Shown piece after piece: positions 8,818 to 16,660 of a stretch of 29,956 nucleotides of DNA. The notes under the pieces were generated by a model, which saw only the letters and a list, made by a program, of their open reading frames with translations, did no database searches and had not been told where the DNA came from. Position 1 is the first letter of the stretch, and every line of letters begins with the position of its first letter. Source of the DNA: an uncultured Clostridia bacterium (GTDB taxonomy: Bacteria; Bacillota; Clostridia; Oscillospirales; Butyricicoccaceae); contig CAJUSB010000031.1 in assembly GCA_910589115.1 (NCBI GenBank), positions 1-29,956 on the forward strand. The letters are read 5' to 3'. The position numbers and the translations under genes are program-made.

Positions 8818-9524
8818 TGGATAAACTGCAAATTGGCAACATGAGTATTGCCATTACAAAAAAGAACATCAAGAATATGTACATTCGCGTTCTGCCGCCT
8901 GATGGGAAAGTCCAAATTACTGCGCCCCACTCTGCTGGAGATGATGCGATCCGAATGTTTGCGGTATCCAGAATTTCCTGGATTAAAAAGCAGCGTGCGA
9001 ACTTTGAAGCGCAGGCACGTCAAACAAAGCGACAGTATGTGACCGGAGAAACCCACTATGTCTGGGGGCGGCGTTATCGCCTCGATGTGCAATACTCAAA
9101 TGTTAGGAACAGGGTGTCCCTTGCAGGTGGGCGTCTGATTTTGCAAGTGCGGCCTGAAAGCACTCCAGAGCAGCGCGAGCGTATTTTGAATGGTTGGTAT
9201 CGGGAGCAACTAAAAAGCAAGCTGCCAAAAGTGATTCAAAAATGTGAACATGTTGTAGGTGTCCGTGCATCTGAGTGGAAGGTCAAAAACATGCGTACCA
9301 AATGGGGAACCTGCAATATAGACCGAAAAAGAATTTGGATTAATCTCCAGCTTGCAAAAAAAACTCCTGAGTGTCTTGCCTATGTCGTGACCCATGAATT
9401 GGTGCACCTACTGGAGCGAAATCACAACGAGCAATTTCAGAAGTATATGGATATCTTTTTCCCGGAGTGGCGAGTAGTAAAGGAAACACTGAATCAGCAG
9501 ATGCTAGACTATATGATCGAGTAA
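8817..9524 (+). CDS. YgjP/SprT-like zinc metallopeptidase (DUF45)
   Basis: A 235-residue protein with the zinc motif HELVH at 193-197 and a third ligand candidate H203 in ERNHNEQF; this HExxH...H arrangement and the RTKWGTCN segment at 160-167 are typical of the YgjP/WLM (DUF45) family. The substrate of this family is generally unknown. The GTG start at 8817 overlaps the hsdR stop by one base, with AAAGGAG at 8796-8802 somewhat far upstream; an ATG at 8841 (MSIAITKK) is the alternative. Genes of this family often end type I restriction operons, so it may process or regulate the restriction complex, but that is inference. No signal peptide; cytoplasmic. Confidence 0.9.
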   Translation: MDKLQIGNMSIAITKKNIKNMYIRVLPPDGKVQITAPHSAGDDAIRMFAVSRISWIKKQRANFEAQARQTKRQYVTGETHYVWGRRYRLDVQYSNVRNRVSLAGGRLILQVRPESTPEQRERILNGWYREQLKSKLPKVIQKCEHVVGVRASEWKVKNMRTKWGTCNIDRKRIWINLQLAKKTPECLAYVVTHELVHLLERNHNEQFQKYMDIFFPEWRVVKETLNQQMLDYMIE

Positions 9525-9531
9525 TGTTGGA

Positions 9532-9841
9532 TTAGGTAAAATGAAGTTTCTGTAGAAAATTCGATAAAACCATATTATAATACTCCTTATCCACCCAATC
9601 ATCCGTCTCAAGCCCCCTAATAGGATGGCCGGGATAGGTTTTTGATAGTAAAAGTACGAATAGATCTTAGGATAAAGATAATCTGCATCAAATAAAACCA
9701 CATCGGATTAAATCCTTTATACAAAAAAGTAGAAATGGATTTAACTTGGCGAGTGAGAATAATTTCAGAGAGCGGGAAAGTCTTGATATGACTGGATTTT
9801 TTAAGGCTTATCCCACTCTGTAGCAACATTTTTTTATTCAC
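9532..9841 (-). pseudogene. Decayed protein gene with two frameshifts, family unknown
   Basis: Reading the minus strand from GTG 9841, three successive frames give protein-like text that joins up if two single-base changes are assumed. The first segment contains KTFPLSEIILTRQVKSISTF and ends GFNP; the next, one base out of frame, reads DVVLFDADYLYPKIYSYF and then PAILLGG; the last, shifted again, reads LETDDWVDKEYYN and ends LQKLHFT before a TAA at 9532-9534. Each frame stops or turns to nonsense where the next takes over. I do not recognise the family, and the 5' part seems missing because the hairpin at 9845 begins at once. The claim rests on reading quality alone. Confidence 0.35.
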
Positions 9842-9844
9842 AGG

Positions 9845-9886
9845 AAAAGAGCTAACTGATTTTGATTGGGTCAGTTAGCTCTTTTT
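9845..9886. terminator. Bidirectional Rho-independent terminator
   Basis: Arms AAAAGAGCTAACTGA (9845-9859) and TCAGTTAGCTCTTTT (9871-9885) pair perfectly over 15 bases with an 11-base loop. The right arm runs into a T tract on the plus strand, and the A-rich left arm gives a T tract on the minus strand. It lies 320 bases after the metallopeptidase gene, between the converging operons, where a shared terminator would be expected. Confidence 0.75.
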
Positions 9887-10028
9887 GTTCTTCGGATTGC
9901 TCCTTGCGGTCAGATTCCAGCATATCGCCCAAGCCCTGGGATATGGGTTTGACCCGCCCTGGCGTGCTGGAGAACTCCAGGTAGCGGTAACGCCAGCGGT
10001 CATAGTCCTCCTTGGTGGTCTCGCCGAA
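9852..10028 (-). pseudogene. Tail of a minus-strand gene, probably a mobile-element remnant
   Basis: The minus strand is open for 58 codons from 10028 to a TAG at 9852-9854, with no start codon near its beginning and a TAA just upstream. It encodes GETTKEDYDRWRYRYLEF, then GRVKPISQGLGDMLES and a charged end. This reads like the carboxyl end of a real protein. I recall similar TKEDYDRWRY-type ends in mobile elements of gut clostridia but cannot name the family, so the mobile-element label is a guess. Its last codons lie inside the terminator hairpin. Confidence 0.35.
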
Positions 10029-10219
10029 TTACAGCATGGCAACAGCCTGACGCCAAGGGGAGTGTCAACCCGAGACGGAGAAAATGTGCGCAAAAAACTA
10101 CCGCCAGAACATCCTGATTTTGGCAGTGCCAATATTCTTTATCCTATTCCTTCCAGAGCTTACCCAAATTGAAGTATCAAATTCTGTGCTGACGTCCCAC
10201 AGATTTGTTTCAAACTTAA

Positions 10220-10379
10220 AACCTGTATTCACAAGATAGCGGTCGTGGATGTGCGGGACTGATGCCGTCAGGGTAAGTCAGTTTTTCGCAGGAATCCAGT
10301 CGAATTTCAAGGGGAAACTGCACGACCTTGACGGCGTCAGAAACGTGCAGATGCCGCTAACAGTCTGTGAATACAGGTT
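10220..10379. repeat. Imperfect inverted repeat of about 160 bp (MITE-like or structured RNA)
   Basis: The outer arms AACCTGTATTCACA (10220-10233) and TGTGAATACAGGTT (10366-10379) are perfectly complementary over 14 bases. Inside them TAGCGG faces CCGCTA, GGTCGTG (10241-10247) faces CACGACC (10321-10327), and CTGATGCCGTCAGGGT matches the complement of the ACCTTGACGGCGTCAG region with few mismatches. No open reading frame fits it. Complementarity is seen; whether it is a miniature transposable element or an RNA fold is not decided. Confidence 0.6.
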
Positions 10380-10644
10380 CTTAGAGTTTCTCTATATTTA
10401 ATTTCAGTGAGTCACCATGTATCGGCTTCTTGAAACCCTTTCGTGTACTAACCAGGTTTCTACTTCACAAAGTTTCATCTAACCAGGGATAACTTTTCTG
10501 AGCAGATTATGCGGCATACTGGAATGAAATGTTTTGAAAACCGTTATGAATCGCCAATAGGTGAATGCCGCTTTGTTCCCGGTTGTGCCGGATTCTTAAA
10601 TATCTTGCCTCCCCACACAAATGACTGCTTATACAAAACGCTTG

Positions 10645-10872
10645 TTACTTTTTCAGGCGTTCAACCATTGCGATAATTCCTTCAAGAGAATTGAAATTTT
10701 CTTCATTCAATTCTTCATATGGAACCGTAATACCAAATTCCAAAGACAGTGCAGCAATCAATTCCGTAATTGTCAGCGAATCCAAAATTCCGTCATCCAC
10801 CAACTCCTCTGATGCTGTGAAATCAATCTCCGGAATCTCTCGACGGAGCAATGCCAATACCTTCTCTTTCAT
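10645..10872 (-). CDS. Acyl carrier protein (DltC-like)
   Basis: A 75-residue carrier protein. The phosphopantetheine site is S32 in GILDSLTITELI, the standard D-S-L motif, followed by the acidic second helix of the fold. Length and composition fit ACP or the D-alanyl carrier DltC. AAGGAG lies 10 bases before ATG 10872. It is the last gene of the minus-strand operon, downstream of an AMP-forming ligase and an SDR. The simplest reading is that the ligase loads an acyl group onto S32 for transfer by the MBOAT protein, as DltA, DltC and DltB do for D-alanine. A 204-base spacer, unusually long for this operon, separates it from the SDR gene; internal regulation there is possible. Confidence 0.9.
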   Translation of the reverse strand: MKEKVLALLRREIPEIDFTASEELVDDGILDSLTITELIAALSLEFGITVPYEELNEENFNSLEGIIAMVERLKK

Positions 10873-11076
10873 TATGAAAACACTCCTTTTTTATTTTATA
10901 CTTATCAGGTTAACCAGCCCTATCGGTGGGGCATCCAGCACGCTTATTCAGCGGACTGCCCTGCGCTGGGAGTGCCAGAGGAGCGCGTTCGCCCTTCTCT
11001 GGACACCTTGCTGCGCATCTCCTGTACCTCCTGCAAGCACGAAAACAGGTTGTCAGCTCAAACCAATAAGCACATT

Positions 11077-11808
11077 TTATGAAATAATACTGCCACCCGC
11101 AATTAAGAAGTTTTCTCCCGTTATATACTCGTTTCCGTCTTCGAGCAAAAATGCCATCGCACGGGTTACATCTTCTGGTACGGCCAGACGTTTGATCGGA
11201 ACCATCTCCAGTTTTTTTTTCTTCACAAATGCAGGTTTATCGGCAACAAACTTCGTATCGACCATGGAAGGGGAAACTGCATTCACAGTAATCCGTTTGC
11301 CCGCATACTCCGCCGCAAGCGCTTTCACCGCGCCCAGCAGTGCATATTTAGATATTGTGTAAGAGCTCATGAACGCCACAGCATTTTCTGTTACACTGGA
11401 AAGCATACAGCAGATGCGTCCAAACTGTTTCTGCGTCATATCAGACAGAATCGGTCGGAGCAGCCGAAGAAATGAAACTGTGCTGATCTCCAAGTCTGAA
11501 CGAATCTGTCTGCTATCCAACTCACTTGCACGGATCATATCAGTTTTCTGCGCCGGAAGATGAAGCATATATCCCGGCAAAAGCTCCTGTTCCGTCAAAA
11601 AATCACAGAAACGATCCACTGTATCTTCGTCCAGCAGGTTCAGAGGATAGATTTCCAGCTTATCCCCAAGATCCTTCTGCAGTTCCTCCAAACAGTCACG
11701 ATTTGTATAATATGTCCCCACAATTTTATCATAGCGGTTTGCATATTCACTAATATATGACCGGCCGATATCTGACGATGCACCTGTAACCAACAGTACC
11801 TTTTTCAT
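11077..11808 (-). CDS. Short-chain dehydrogenase/reductase (FabG-like)
   Basis: A 243-residue classical SDR. The dinucleotide site is TGASSDIG at 8-15; the catalytic set is S137/S138 with Y150 and K154 (YTISK); the end GENFLIAGGSIIS matches the family's usual C-terminus. Such enzymes reduce 3-oxoacyl-ACP or oxidise alcohols with NAD(P). The ATG at 11808 follows the ligase stop by 5 bases, with GGGGAAAGGAAG inside the ligase end as ribosome site. Sitting between a ligase and a carrier protein, it may reduce or oxidise the acyl group on the carrier; this is inference. A run of nine A (complement of 11212-11220) encodes part of VKKKKLE and the frame is intact. Confidence 0.9.
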   Translation of the reverse strand: MKKVLLVTGASSDIGRSYISEYANRYDKIVGTYYTNRDCLEELQKDLGDKLEIYPLNLLDEDTVDRFCDFLTEQELLPGYMLHLPAQKTDMIRASELDSRQIRSDLEISTVSFLRLLRPILSDMTQKQFGRICCMLSSVTENAVAFMSSYTISKYALLGAVKALAAEYAGKRITVNAVSPSMVDTKFVADKPAFVKKKKLEMVPIKRLAVPEDVTRAMAFLLEDGNEYITGENFLIAGGSIIS

Positions 11809-11813
11809 GTTTT

Positions 11814-13316
11814 TTACTTCCTTTCCCCATTTACAAACGCATTTCGATCCGGTTTGCCAACAAAATTCCGTGGAATGGAATCGGTCGGCTCGTAAATCTT
11901 TGGCACCTGATAAGCTGCCAACCGTTCTGACAGATGCTTTCTCAGCGCTGCATCGTCAAAAGATACCCCCTGCTTCATCACGACAAACAGCTTCAGCGCT
12001 GTCCCGGTGATTGCATCGTTGATAGGCACGCAAATGCATTCGTGCACACCTGGGAACAGCAGTGCTTCTTCTTCCACTTCGGTAGGCTCGACCTTCAATC
12101 CACCTACGTTGATGGTATCATTGGTTCTGCCTACCACGTACAGGAACCCATCTTCGTCAAAGTAGCCAATATCGCTGGTATATACATAACCATTTGCCTT
12201 GACCTCTGCGGTTTTTTCCGGTGATTTCCAGTAACCCTTCATATTGATTGGACCACTGTTGGCAATCAGTCCCATCCGCTCCTTAGAAGACTGGATCTCC
12301 CGGCGCTGTTCATCCACAATGATAACGTGAGAATTGACCGTCGGCTTACCAACACAGCCTGGAGCCTTGTCTGGATACCGGCAGAAATCGTACATCACCA
12401 TAGCACCGCACTCGGACAGCCCATAATTATTATACAGCCTTGATTTTGGCAGCTGCTTTCGGAGTGTCTCTTTGTCAGATTCTGTCACCGGAGCAGTAGA
12501 ACACTCTACAAAGTCAATTTGCTCGGCATATTCCGCCAGCTTGTCCCCTGAATACCTCCAGATAGTCCGCAATGATGCGGGCGGCAGGCACAGGGCTGTT
12601 ACCCCATGGGCATCCAGCGCATGAAAAAATGCTTGTATAGACATTAACCCATTCAAAATTACAATTGTGTTTCCGCTGGCAATCGTCATATAAAGCTTCC
12701 GAAGTGGATTCACATGATTCATCGGCCCAGGCACTGCCATTACCATGCCATCCTTTAACTCAAACCCTTCGATATAGTTCTGCGCTAAAGACAGCAGGAC
12801 ATGATGGGTAACCTCAACGCCCTTCGCCTTCCCCGTTGTGCCTGTGGTATACATAATATCCGAACTGTCTTCCAGCTTGGGGAAGATATGCTGCCAGCTG
12901 TCGCTGAAGTGCTCCGCCGCAAGCACTGCAACGTCCCTAATATTAACATGCCTGCATGGTATCTCTGCAAAACTGTCTTTTGAAATATATACCTTCGCTT
13001 CAGTTTCGTTCAATATATCCAGTGCCTTCTCATTGGCAATGCTTTTCTCCAACGGCACGAACACGGCCCCGCTCAAATGGACTGCAAAATATGACACCGC
13101 AAAATCAAGTGTCTGAAGCGTCTTGATAACAACGCGATCTCCCTTTTGCACCTCACATGTCCCAGTCAGATAACGAGCGAAGCCTCGCACCATACGCCAA
13201 AGCTCCCCGTAAGAGGTATAGGTATCCTTTACGATGATTGCCGTATACTCCGGCTTTTGAACAGCATATTTTTCCAGATACTGCTCAATGCATTCAAAGT
13301 CTACTTCATATTGCAC
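11814..13316 (-). CDS. AMP-forming acyl ligase (DltA/acyl-CoA synthetase family)
   Basis: About 500 residues of the ANL adenylation superfamily. The ATP loop is TTGTTGKAKG (157-166), the A5 motif NNYGLSECG, the A7/A8 region YTSDIGYFDEDGFLYVVGR, and the C-terminal catalytic lysine lies in NFVGKPDRNAF (K488). All the machinery for making an acyl-adenylate and passing it to a thiol is intact. The substrate is unknown; the sequence does not look like a plain D-alanine DltA. GTG 13316 is preferred because AAGGAG lies 8 bases ahead; a GTG at 13325 in the same frame would overlap that site. Gene order after SGNH and MBOAT and before the SDR and carrier suggests it charges the carrier protein. Confidence 0.9.
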   Translation of the reverse strand: MQYEVDFECIEQYLEKYAVQKPEYTAIIVKDTYTSYGELWRMVRGFARYLTGTCEVQKGDRVVIKTLQTLDFAVSYFAVHLSGAVFVPLEKSIANEKALDILNETEAKVYISKDSFAEIPCRHVNIRDVAVLAAEHFSDSWQHIFPKLEDSSDIMYTTGTTGKAKGVEVTHHVLLSLAQNYIEGFELKDGMVMAVPGPMNHVNPLRKLYMTIASGNTIVILNGLMSIQAFFHALDAHGVTALCLPPASLRTIWRYSGDKLAEYAEQIDFVECSTAPVTESDKETLRKQLPKSRLYNNYGLSECGAMVMYDFCRYPDKAPGCVGKPTVNSHVIIVDEQRREIQSSKERMGLIANSGPINMKGYWKSPEKTAEVKANGYVYTSDIGYFDEDGFLYVVGRTNDTINVGGLKVEPTEVEEEALLFPGVHECICVPINDAITGTALKLFVVMKQGVSFDDAALRKHLSERLAAYQVPKIYEPTDSIPRNFVGKPDRNAFVNGERK

Positions 13317-13334
13317 ATGAATCACTCCTTATTT

Positions 13335-14879
13335 TCAAAATTGCATATAAACAAATGACGCTGGATCGTATCCGGGACCATAAATCCCGAAAACTACAAT
13401 TACAAAAAAAGCCGCATAATAAATCGCCCATCGAAAAACAATATTGCTTCCTGCAATACGTTCCCGCACAGAACCGCGCTCCTGTAGCATGGAGACCGCC
13501 CAAAGAATCAGAATGCAGACGACTGCAAGAATAAAATTCGGGCGGTCAAGACCAAGCGTATAAAGCGAACCGTCAAAGAAATTTTCCGGGCAAAACCGCG
13601 TAATAATAGCCTCGAATGCTTGCATTGAACTTTGGAGGTTATGCGGAATCGTAAAAATACGGCTGATTACAAAAAGCAGAAATGTCCGCACCATCTGGAA
13701 TAGTTTCCAGCTTCCAGTTTTTGTATTGATGTGCAGCATTTGTGTCAGCTTTTTTATCTCGGGCGTAAAGATTGTGGAGCAAATGATCAACGTTCCCCAA
13801 TATATTCCCCACACCAGATAATTTAGACTAAAATTATGCCAAATGCCGGTTAATAGCCACACAACCGAGGAAGGGATCAAAGTCATTACTGCACGTCCTG
13901 CGCGTGTACCAAAACGTTCCCGCACAGCTTTTGACATCCCGATCACGCGCGGCGAAATCGCAAGCGGCATATACACATAATCCTTGAACCATGTACCCAA
14001 AGTGATGTGCCATCTTCGCCAGAATTCAGCGGCTGACCGCGAGAAAAACGGATGATTAAAGTTTGCCTCCAACCGAAGCCCAAGAATCTGCGAAAAGCCG
14101 CCGATAATATCCATACAACCCGAAAAATCGCAGTAAAGCTGAAACGCCCCGAAAACCGCCGCCACCAACAGATGTGCGCCGGATTCCTCCGCCGTATTGC
14201 CAAACACAGTATTGACAAAAAGCGCCAGACGATCGGCAATCACGATTTTCTTAAAATAGCCCCAGAGCATCAGTTGTAGCCCAAAACAAAACTCCCGATA
14301 ACGGAAGGTATGTTCCTCCGCAAGCTGCGGCGCGAGATCTTTATGCCGCGCAATCGGCCCCTGCAAAATTTTGGGGAAATAAATCGCAAACAAAAATAAC
14401 CGCAGAAAGTTTGTTTCCGCCTTATCCCGCTTCCAATATACATCGGCAATATAAGAAATGAGCGAAAAAGTATAGTATGAAATACCAAGGAGTGAGATCA
14501 CTGGAAAAGTGATTTCCTCTCTGCCGAAGAACATTCTCGCGATACCCTGCACAATCGTATGTCCAGCTTTTGCGTAAATCAGCAGCAGCACTAGTGCCGC
14601 TGAAAGCCAAACCGCAAGTCCCCTCGCCTCCGTCTTCCGCGCGACCGGAGAGGCGTCACTTGCAGCATCGTAAATGGCTTGTATCCAGCGCGCTGCAAAG
14701 TACGCAATCAGCGCCGCAAAGCCGAGAAAGGCGAATTGTTCTACGCCATATGTGGCGTAGAATATAACACTGGCCAGTGTTAATACAATCCATTGGAACC
14801 GATGCGGAAGCACATAATATAGCAGCATAACAACCGCCGCAAATATATAAAATGGTAAGCTGGTAAGCCTCATATTCAT
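13335..14879 (-). CDS. MBOAT membrane O-acyltransferase (DltB/AlgI-like)
   Basis: A 514-residue polytopic membrane protein, about ten or more helices. MBOAT marks are present: FPKILQGPIAR, DFSGCMDIIGG (about 251), FWRRWHITLGTWFKDYVY (about 287-304), and the presumed catalytic H348 in TGIWHNFSLNY. Such proteins take an acyl group from a cytoplasmic thioester donor and hand it across the membrane to an SGNH partner or a glycan. The start is ATG 14879, which shares one base with the stop of the SGNH gene (TGATG); an in-frame GTG at 14885 is less likely. The C-terminus ends SFVYMQF, with a tyrosine four residues from the end, resembling the C-terminal motif of DltX. Confidence 0.95.
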   Translation of the reverse strand: MNMRLTSLPFYIFAAVVMLLYYVLPHRFQWIVLTLASVIFYATYGVEQFAFLGFAALIAYFAARWIQAIYDAASDASPVARKTEARGLAVWLSAALVLLLIYAKAGHTIVQGIARMFFGREEITFPVISLLGISYYTFSLISYIADVYWKRDKAETNFLRLFLFAIYFPKILQGPIARHKDLAPQLAEEHTFRYREFCFGLQLMLWGYFKKIVIADRLALFVNTVFGNTAEESGAHLLVAAVFGAFQLYCDFSGCMDIIGGFSQILGLRLEANFNHPFFSRSAAEFWRRWHITLGTWFKDYVYMPLAISPRVIGMSKAVRERFGTRAGRAVMTLIPSSVVWLLTGIWHNFSLNYLVWGIYWGTLIICSTIFTPEIKKLTQMLHINTKTGSWKLFQMVRTFLLFVISRIFTIPHNLQSSMQAFEAIITRFCPENFFDGSLYTLGLDRPNFILAVVCILILWAVSMLQERGSVRERIAGSNIVFRWAIYYAAFFVIVVFGIYGPGYDPASFVYMQF

Positions 14880-16531
14880 CACCACCCATCATAACACAGC
14901 TCAGATATATAAGCGTTTGAGAGTAAGAGTTCCAAATCCCAATTTCGAATACAATATTTCATCGGATCAAACGTATTAAACAGGACACTGTCAATTACTT
15001 TTTGCGTTTCATGGTCATAAATAACAATATCTAATCCAATATGTGATACGGCATATTCATGCTGATTTACCTTAATGGAAGAACGCGGATCCGTCATCCA
15101 CCCGTTTTTACTGGAAATCTCTATCTCTGCACCGGGAAGCTGTGCCTGATATGTAATTTCATAGTCAGAAACCGCTTCATATAGCACCTCTCCTCCTGAA
15201 ATAACTCCTACATAAGAATCCCGGAACTCACCCCTTTCAATCAAATTCAGCCCTAATTCCCGAAGCAGATCATAATCAGTCTCCGTCATTCCGGAGACAT
15301 AATCATCAGCCCCAGCAATTATGATTGTACAATTTTCTTTCCGTTCCTTCAAACGATCAATATATTCGTGGAAATCATCAACTGACTGAAGCTCCATCAC
15401 AGAATATACTTTTTTATATTTCTCCAGCGATTTCTCATAGGTGGGCGAGTTTTTCCGTTTTGCATAATGATTTTCCAGCAGGTGTGCGCCAAGATAATCC
15501 GATATTTTCTTTGCGCCAAACATGTTCAGATGCGTTCCGGTATCCATAGTATCTGTTTCAAAGGAGACGATCGACTCACCTCCAAACATCAAATCCAAGA
15601 ACGGCAGGTCAAGTTCCTCTGCAATAACGGACATTTCCGCAGATTTGATTTGCGTCCATGTGGTTGGGTACCACTGCGGTATCTTCATCGTTGGAATTTT
15701 TATTAGAAGCAATCTGCTTCCATGTTCTTCACAAAGCATTTTTATTTTCTGCAGATAAACAAGCGCTCTTTCATTGACGGAAGTATCATACACTGATTTG
15801 GAAATGACCGTTCCCATCGTTTTATTTCCTGTGAACTCTAAGATTTTCCCGGAATCATATTTCTCCAGCTGTTCGGTTTCATATATGATATCTTCAATGG
15901 AATACGGGGAAGGGCTACATTCATTTGAGAGCAATTGCCCATGTGTATAATATTCACCCCCTGTTGGTCTGAAGTTATCCCTTTTGATTGTCGTCCATAA
16001 GGAATGGTATCTTATTATTGGAAACATTATAGACAGCAATCCGTCATTCGTTTCATCCGGAAATAGCTCCTGTGCATATTCCTTTGCAAATTGATACTTT
16101 AACAAACTGAATTCCATATTATCCAAAATATATCTCCACATGGAACTCCCAGGCTGATAAAATAATGAGGAAACATCCAACACCACTGTTTCCGGGTTGT
16201 ATTCTTCATACATTTTTTTCAGCAGGACCCAGCTGCCCGCCACCGGCTGCGCTGGCGTCGCCAGATTATAAGAAAGGATACCGTATTTTTCATAAAGCTC
16301 CATTGGAGATACGCCGCGGTAAACGTGACTGGCACCCAAAAATATAACGTCCAAATCGGTATCTCTCAAATAATCTATTCCGTGGATCCTTCGCTCGCAA
16401 TCATCCGCATCGTTCCAATTCGGTGTCAGAATATTTTGGATATTCCAAAAAAGAATACTGCCTATCAAAACGAAAAGTATACATCGAAGCACTAAACATC
16501 TCTTCAACAAGGCCAGCTTCCCTTCCTTCAT
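14879..16531 (-). CDS. Membrane-anchored SGNH/DltD-like protein with C-terminal ILEI/FAM3-like domain
   Basis: A 550-residue protein. Residues 10-30 form one membrane anchor, so most of the chain is outside the cell. The SGNH fold covers about 58-370: the nucleophile block is FLGASHVYRG (S68) and the terminal D-x-x-H block is DTGTHLNMFG. DltD and similar partners of MBOAT proteins place acyl groups on glycans. Residues about 398-525 are an added domain with FRDSYVGVISGG, GLDIVIYDH and VIDSVLFNTF, which recall ILEI/FAM3 (PANDER) domains; that is pattern recognition from memory. ATG 16531 has no clear ribosome site, odd for this operon, and follows a 254-base spacer with a repeat. The stop overlaps the MBOAT start. 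Confidence 0.85.
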   Translation of the reverse strand: MKEGKLALLKRCLVLRCILFVLIGSILFWNIQNILTPNWNDADDCERRIHGIDYLRDTDLDVIFLGASHVYRGVSPMELYEKYGILSYNLATPAQPVAGSWVLLKKMYEEYNPETVVLDVSSLFYQPGSSMWRYILDNMEFSLLKYQFAKEYAQELFPDETNDGLLSIMFPIIRYHSLWTTIKRDNFRPTGGEYYTHGQLLSNECSPSPYSIEDIIYETEQLEKYDSGKILEFTGNKTMGTVISKSVYDTSVNERALVYLQKIKMLCEEHGSRLLLIKIPTMKIPQWYPTTWTQIKSAEMSVIAEELDLPFLDLMFGGESIVSFETDTMDTGTHLNMFGAKKISDYLGAHLLENHYAKRKNSPTYEKSLEKYKKVYSVMELQSVDDFHEYIDRLKERKENCTIIIAGADDYVSGMTETDYDLLRELGLNLIERGEFRDSYVGVISGGEVLYEAVSDYEITYQAQLPGAEIEISSKNGWMTDPRSSIKVNQHEYAVSHIGLDIVIYDHETQKVIDSVLFNTFDPMKYCIRNWDLELLLSNAYISELCYDGW

Positions 16532-16574
16532 CTAAAAATAGATAGACTCACTCACGCTGAGATATTTCGTTTTC

Positions 16575-16660
16575 TCCGCCTACGCGGCGGGCGGTCCTAC
16601 GCGGACAGCGCCAGAGGGACTTGTCCCTCTGGACTCCCATTCTCCGCTGCGGCGGGGAAT
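16575..16660 (+). repeat. Intergenic hairpin repeat, copy 1
   Basis: A GC-rich element of about 86 bases between the ATP-grasp and SGNH genes. Its core is a hairpin with arms CCAGAGGGAC (16611-16620) and GTCCCTCTGG (16623-16632), only two bases apart. The same element occurs in the opposite orientation at 18064-18149, with most flanking bases also conserved (for example CGCCT-CGCGGCG-GCGGTC before and GGACTCCC after the core). Confidence 0.8.

Larger units (their letters stand above)
9525..10644. other. Gene-poor junction between the convergent operons
   Basis: About 1.1 kb without an intact gene. It holds, left to right: a frameshifted minus-strand remnant (9532-9841), a bidirectional hairpin terminator (9845-9886), the open tail of a second minus-strand gene (9852-10028), and an imperfect inverted repeat (10220-10379). 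From 10380 to 10644 I see no gene or structure I can support; a weak hairpin with arms AACGC/GCGTT near 10638-10664 overlaps the stop of the carrier-protein gene and could end the minus-strand operon. The mix of fragments is what insertion and decay at an island boundary would leave. Confidence 0.6.

Noticed and set aside
9885..10172. Plus-strand open frame of 95 codons
   Set aside because: No ribosome site, and the opposite strand of its left half carries more protein-like text; it is a shadow of a gene remnant.
10621..10812. Plus-strand 63-codon frame opposite the carrier protein
   Set aside because: Antisense to the carrier gene with its intact DSL motif; no ribosome site.
10691..11362. 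Plus-strand open frame of 223 codons across the carrier and SDR genes
   Set aside because: It is antisense to two well-supported genes, has low-complexity composition and no family resemblance.
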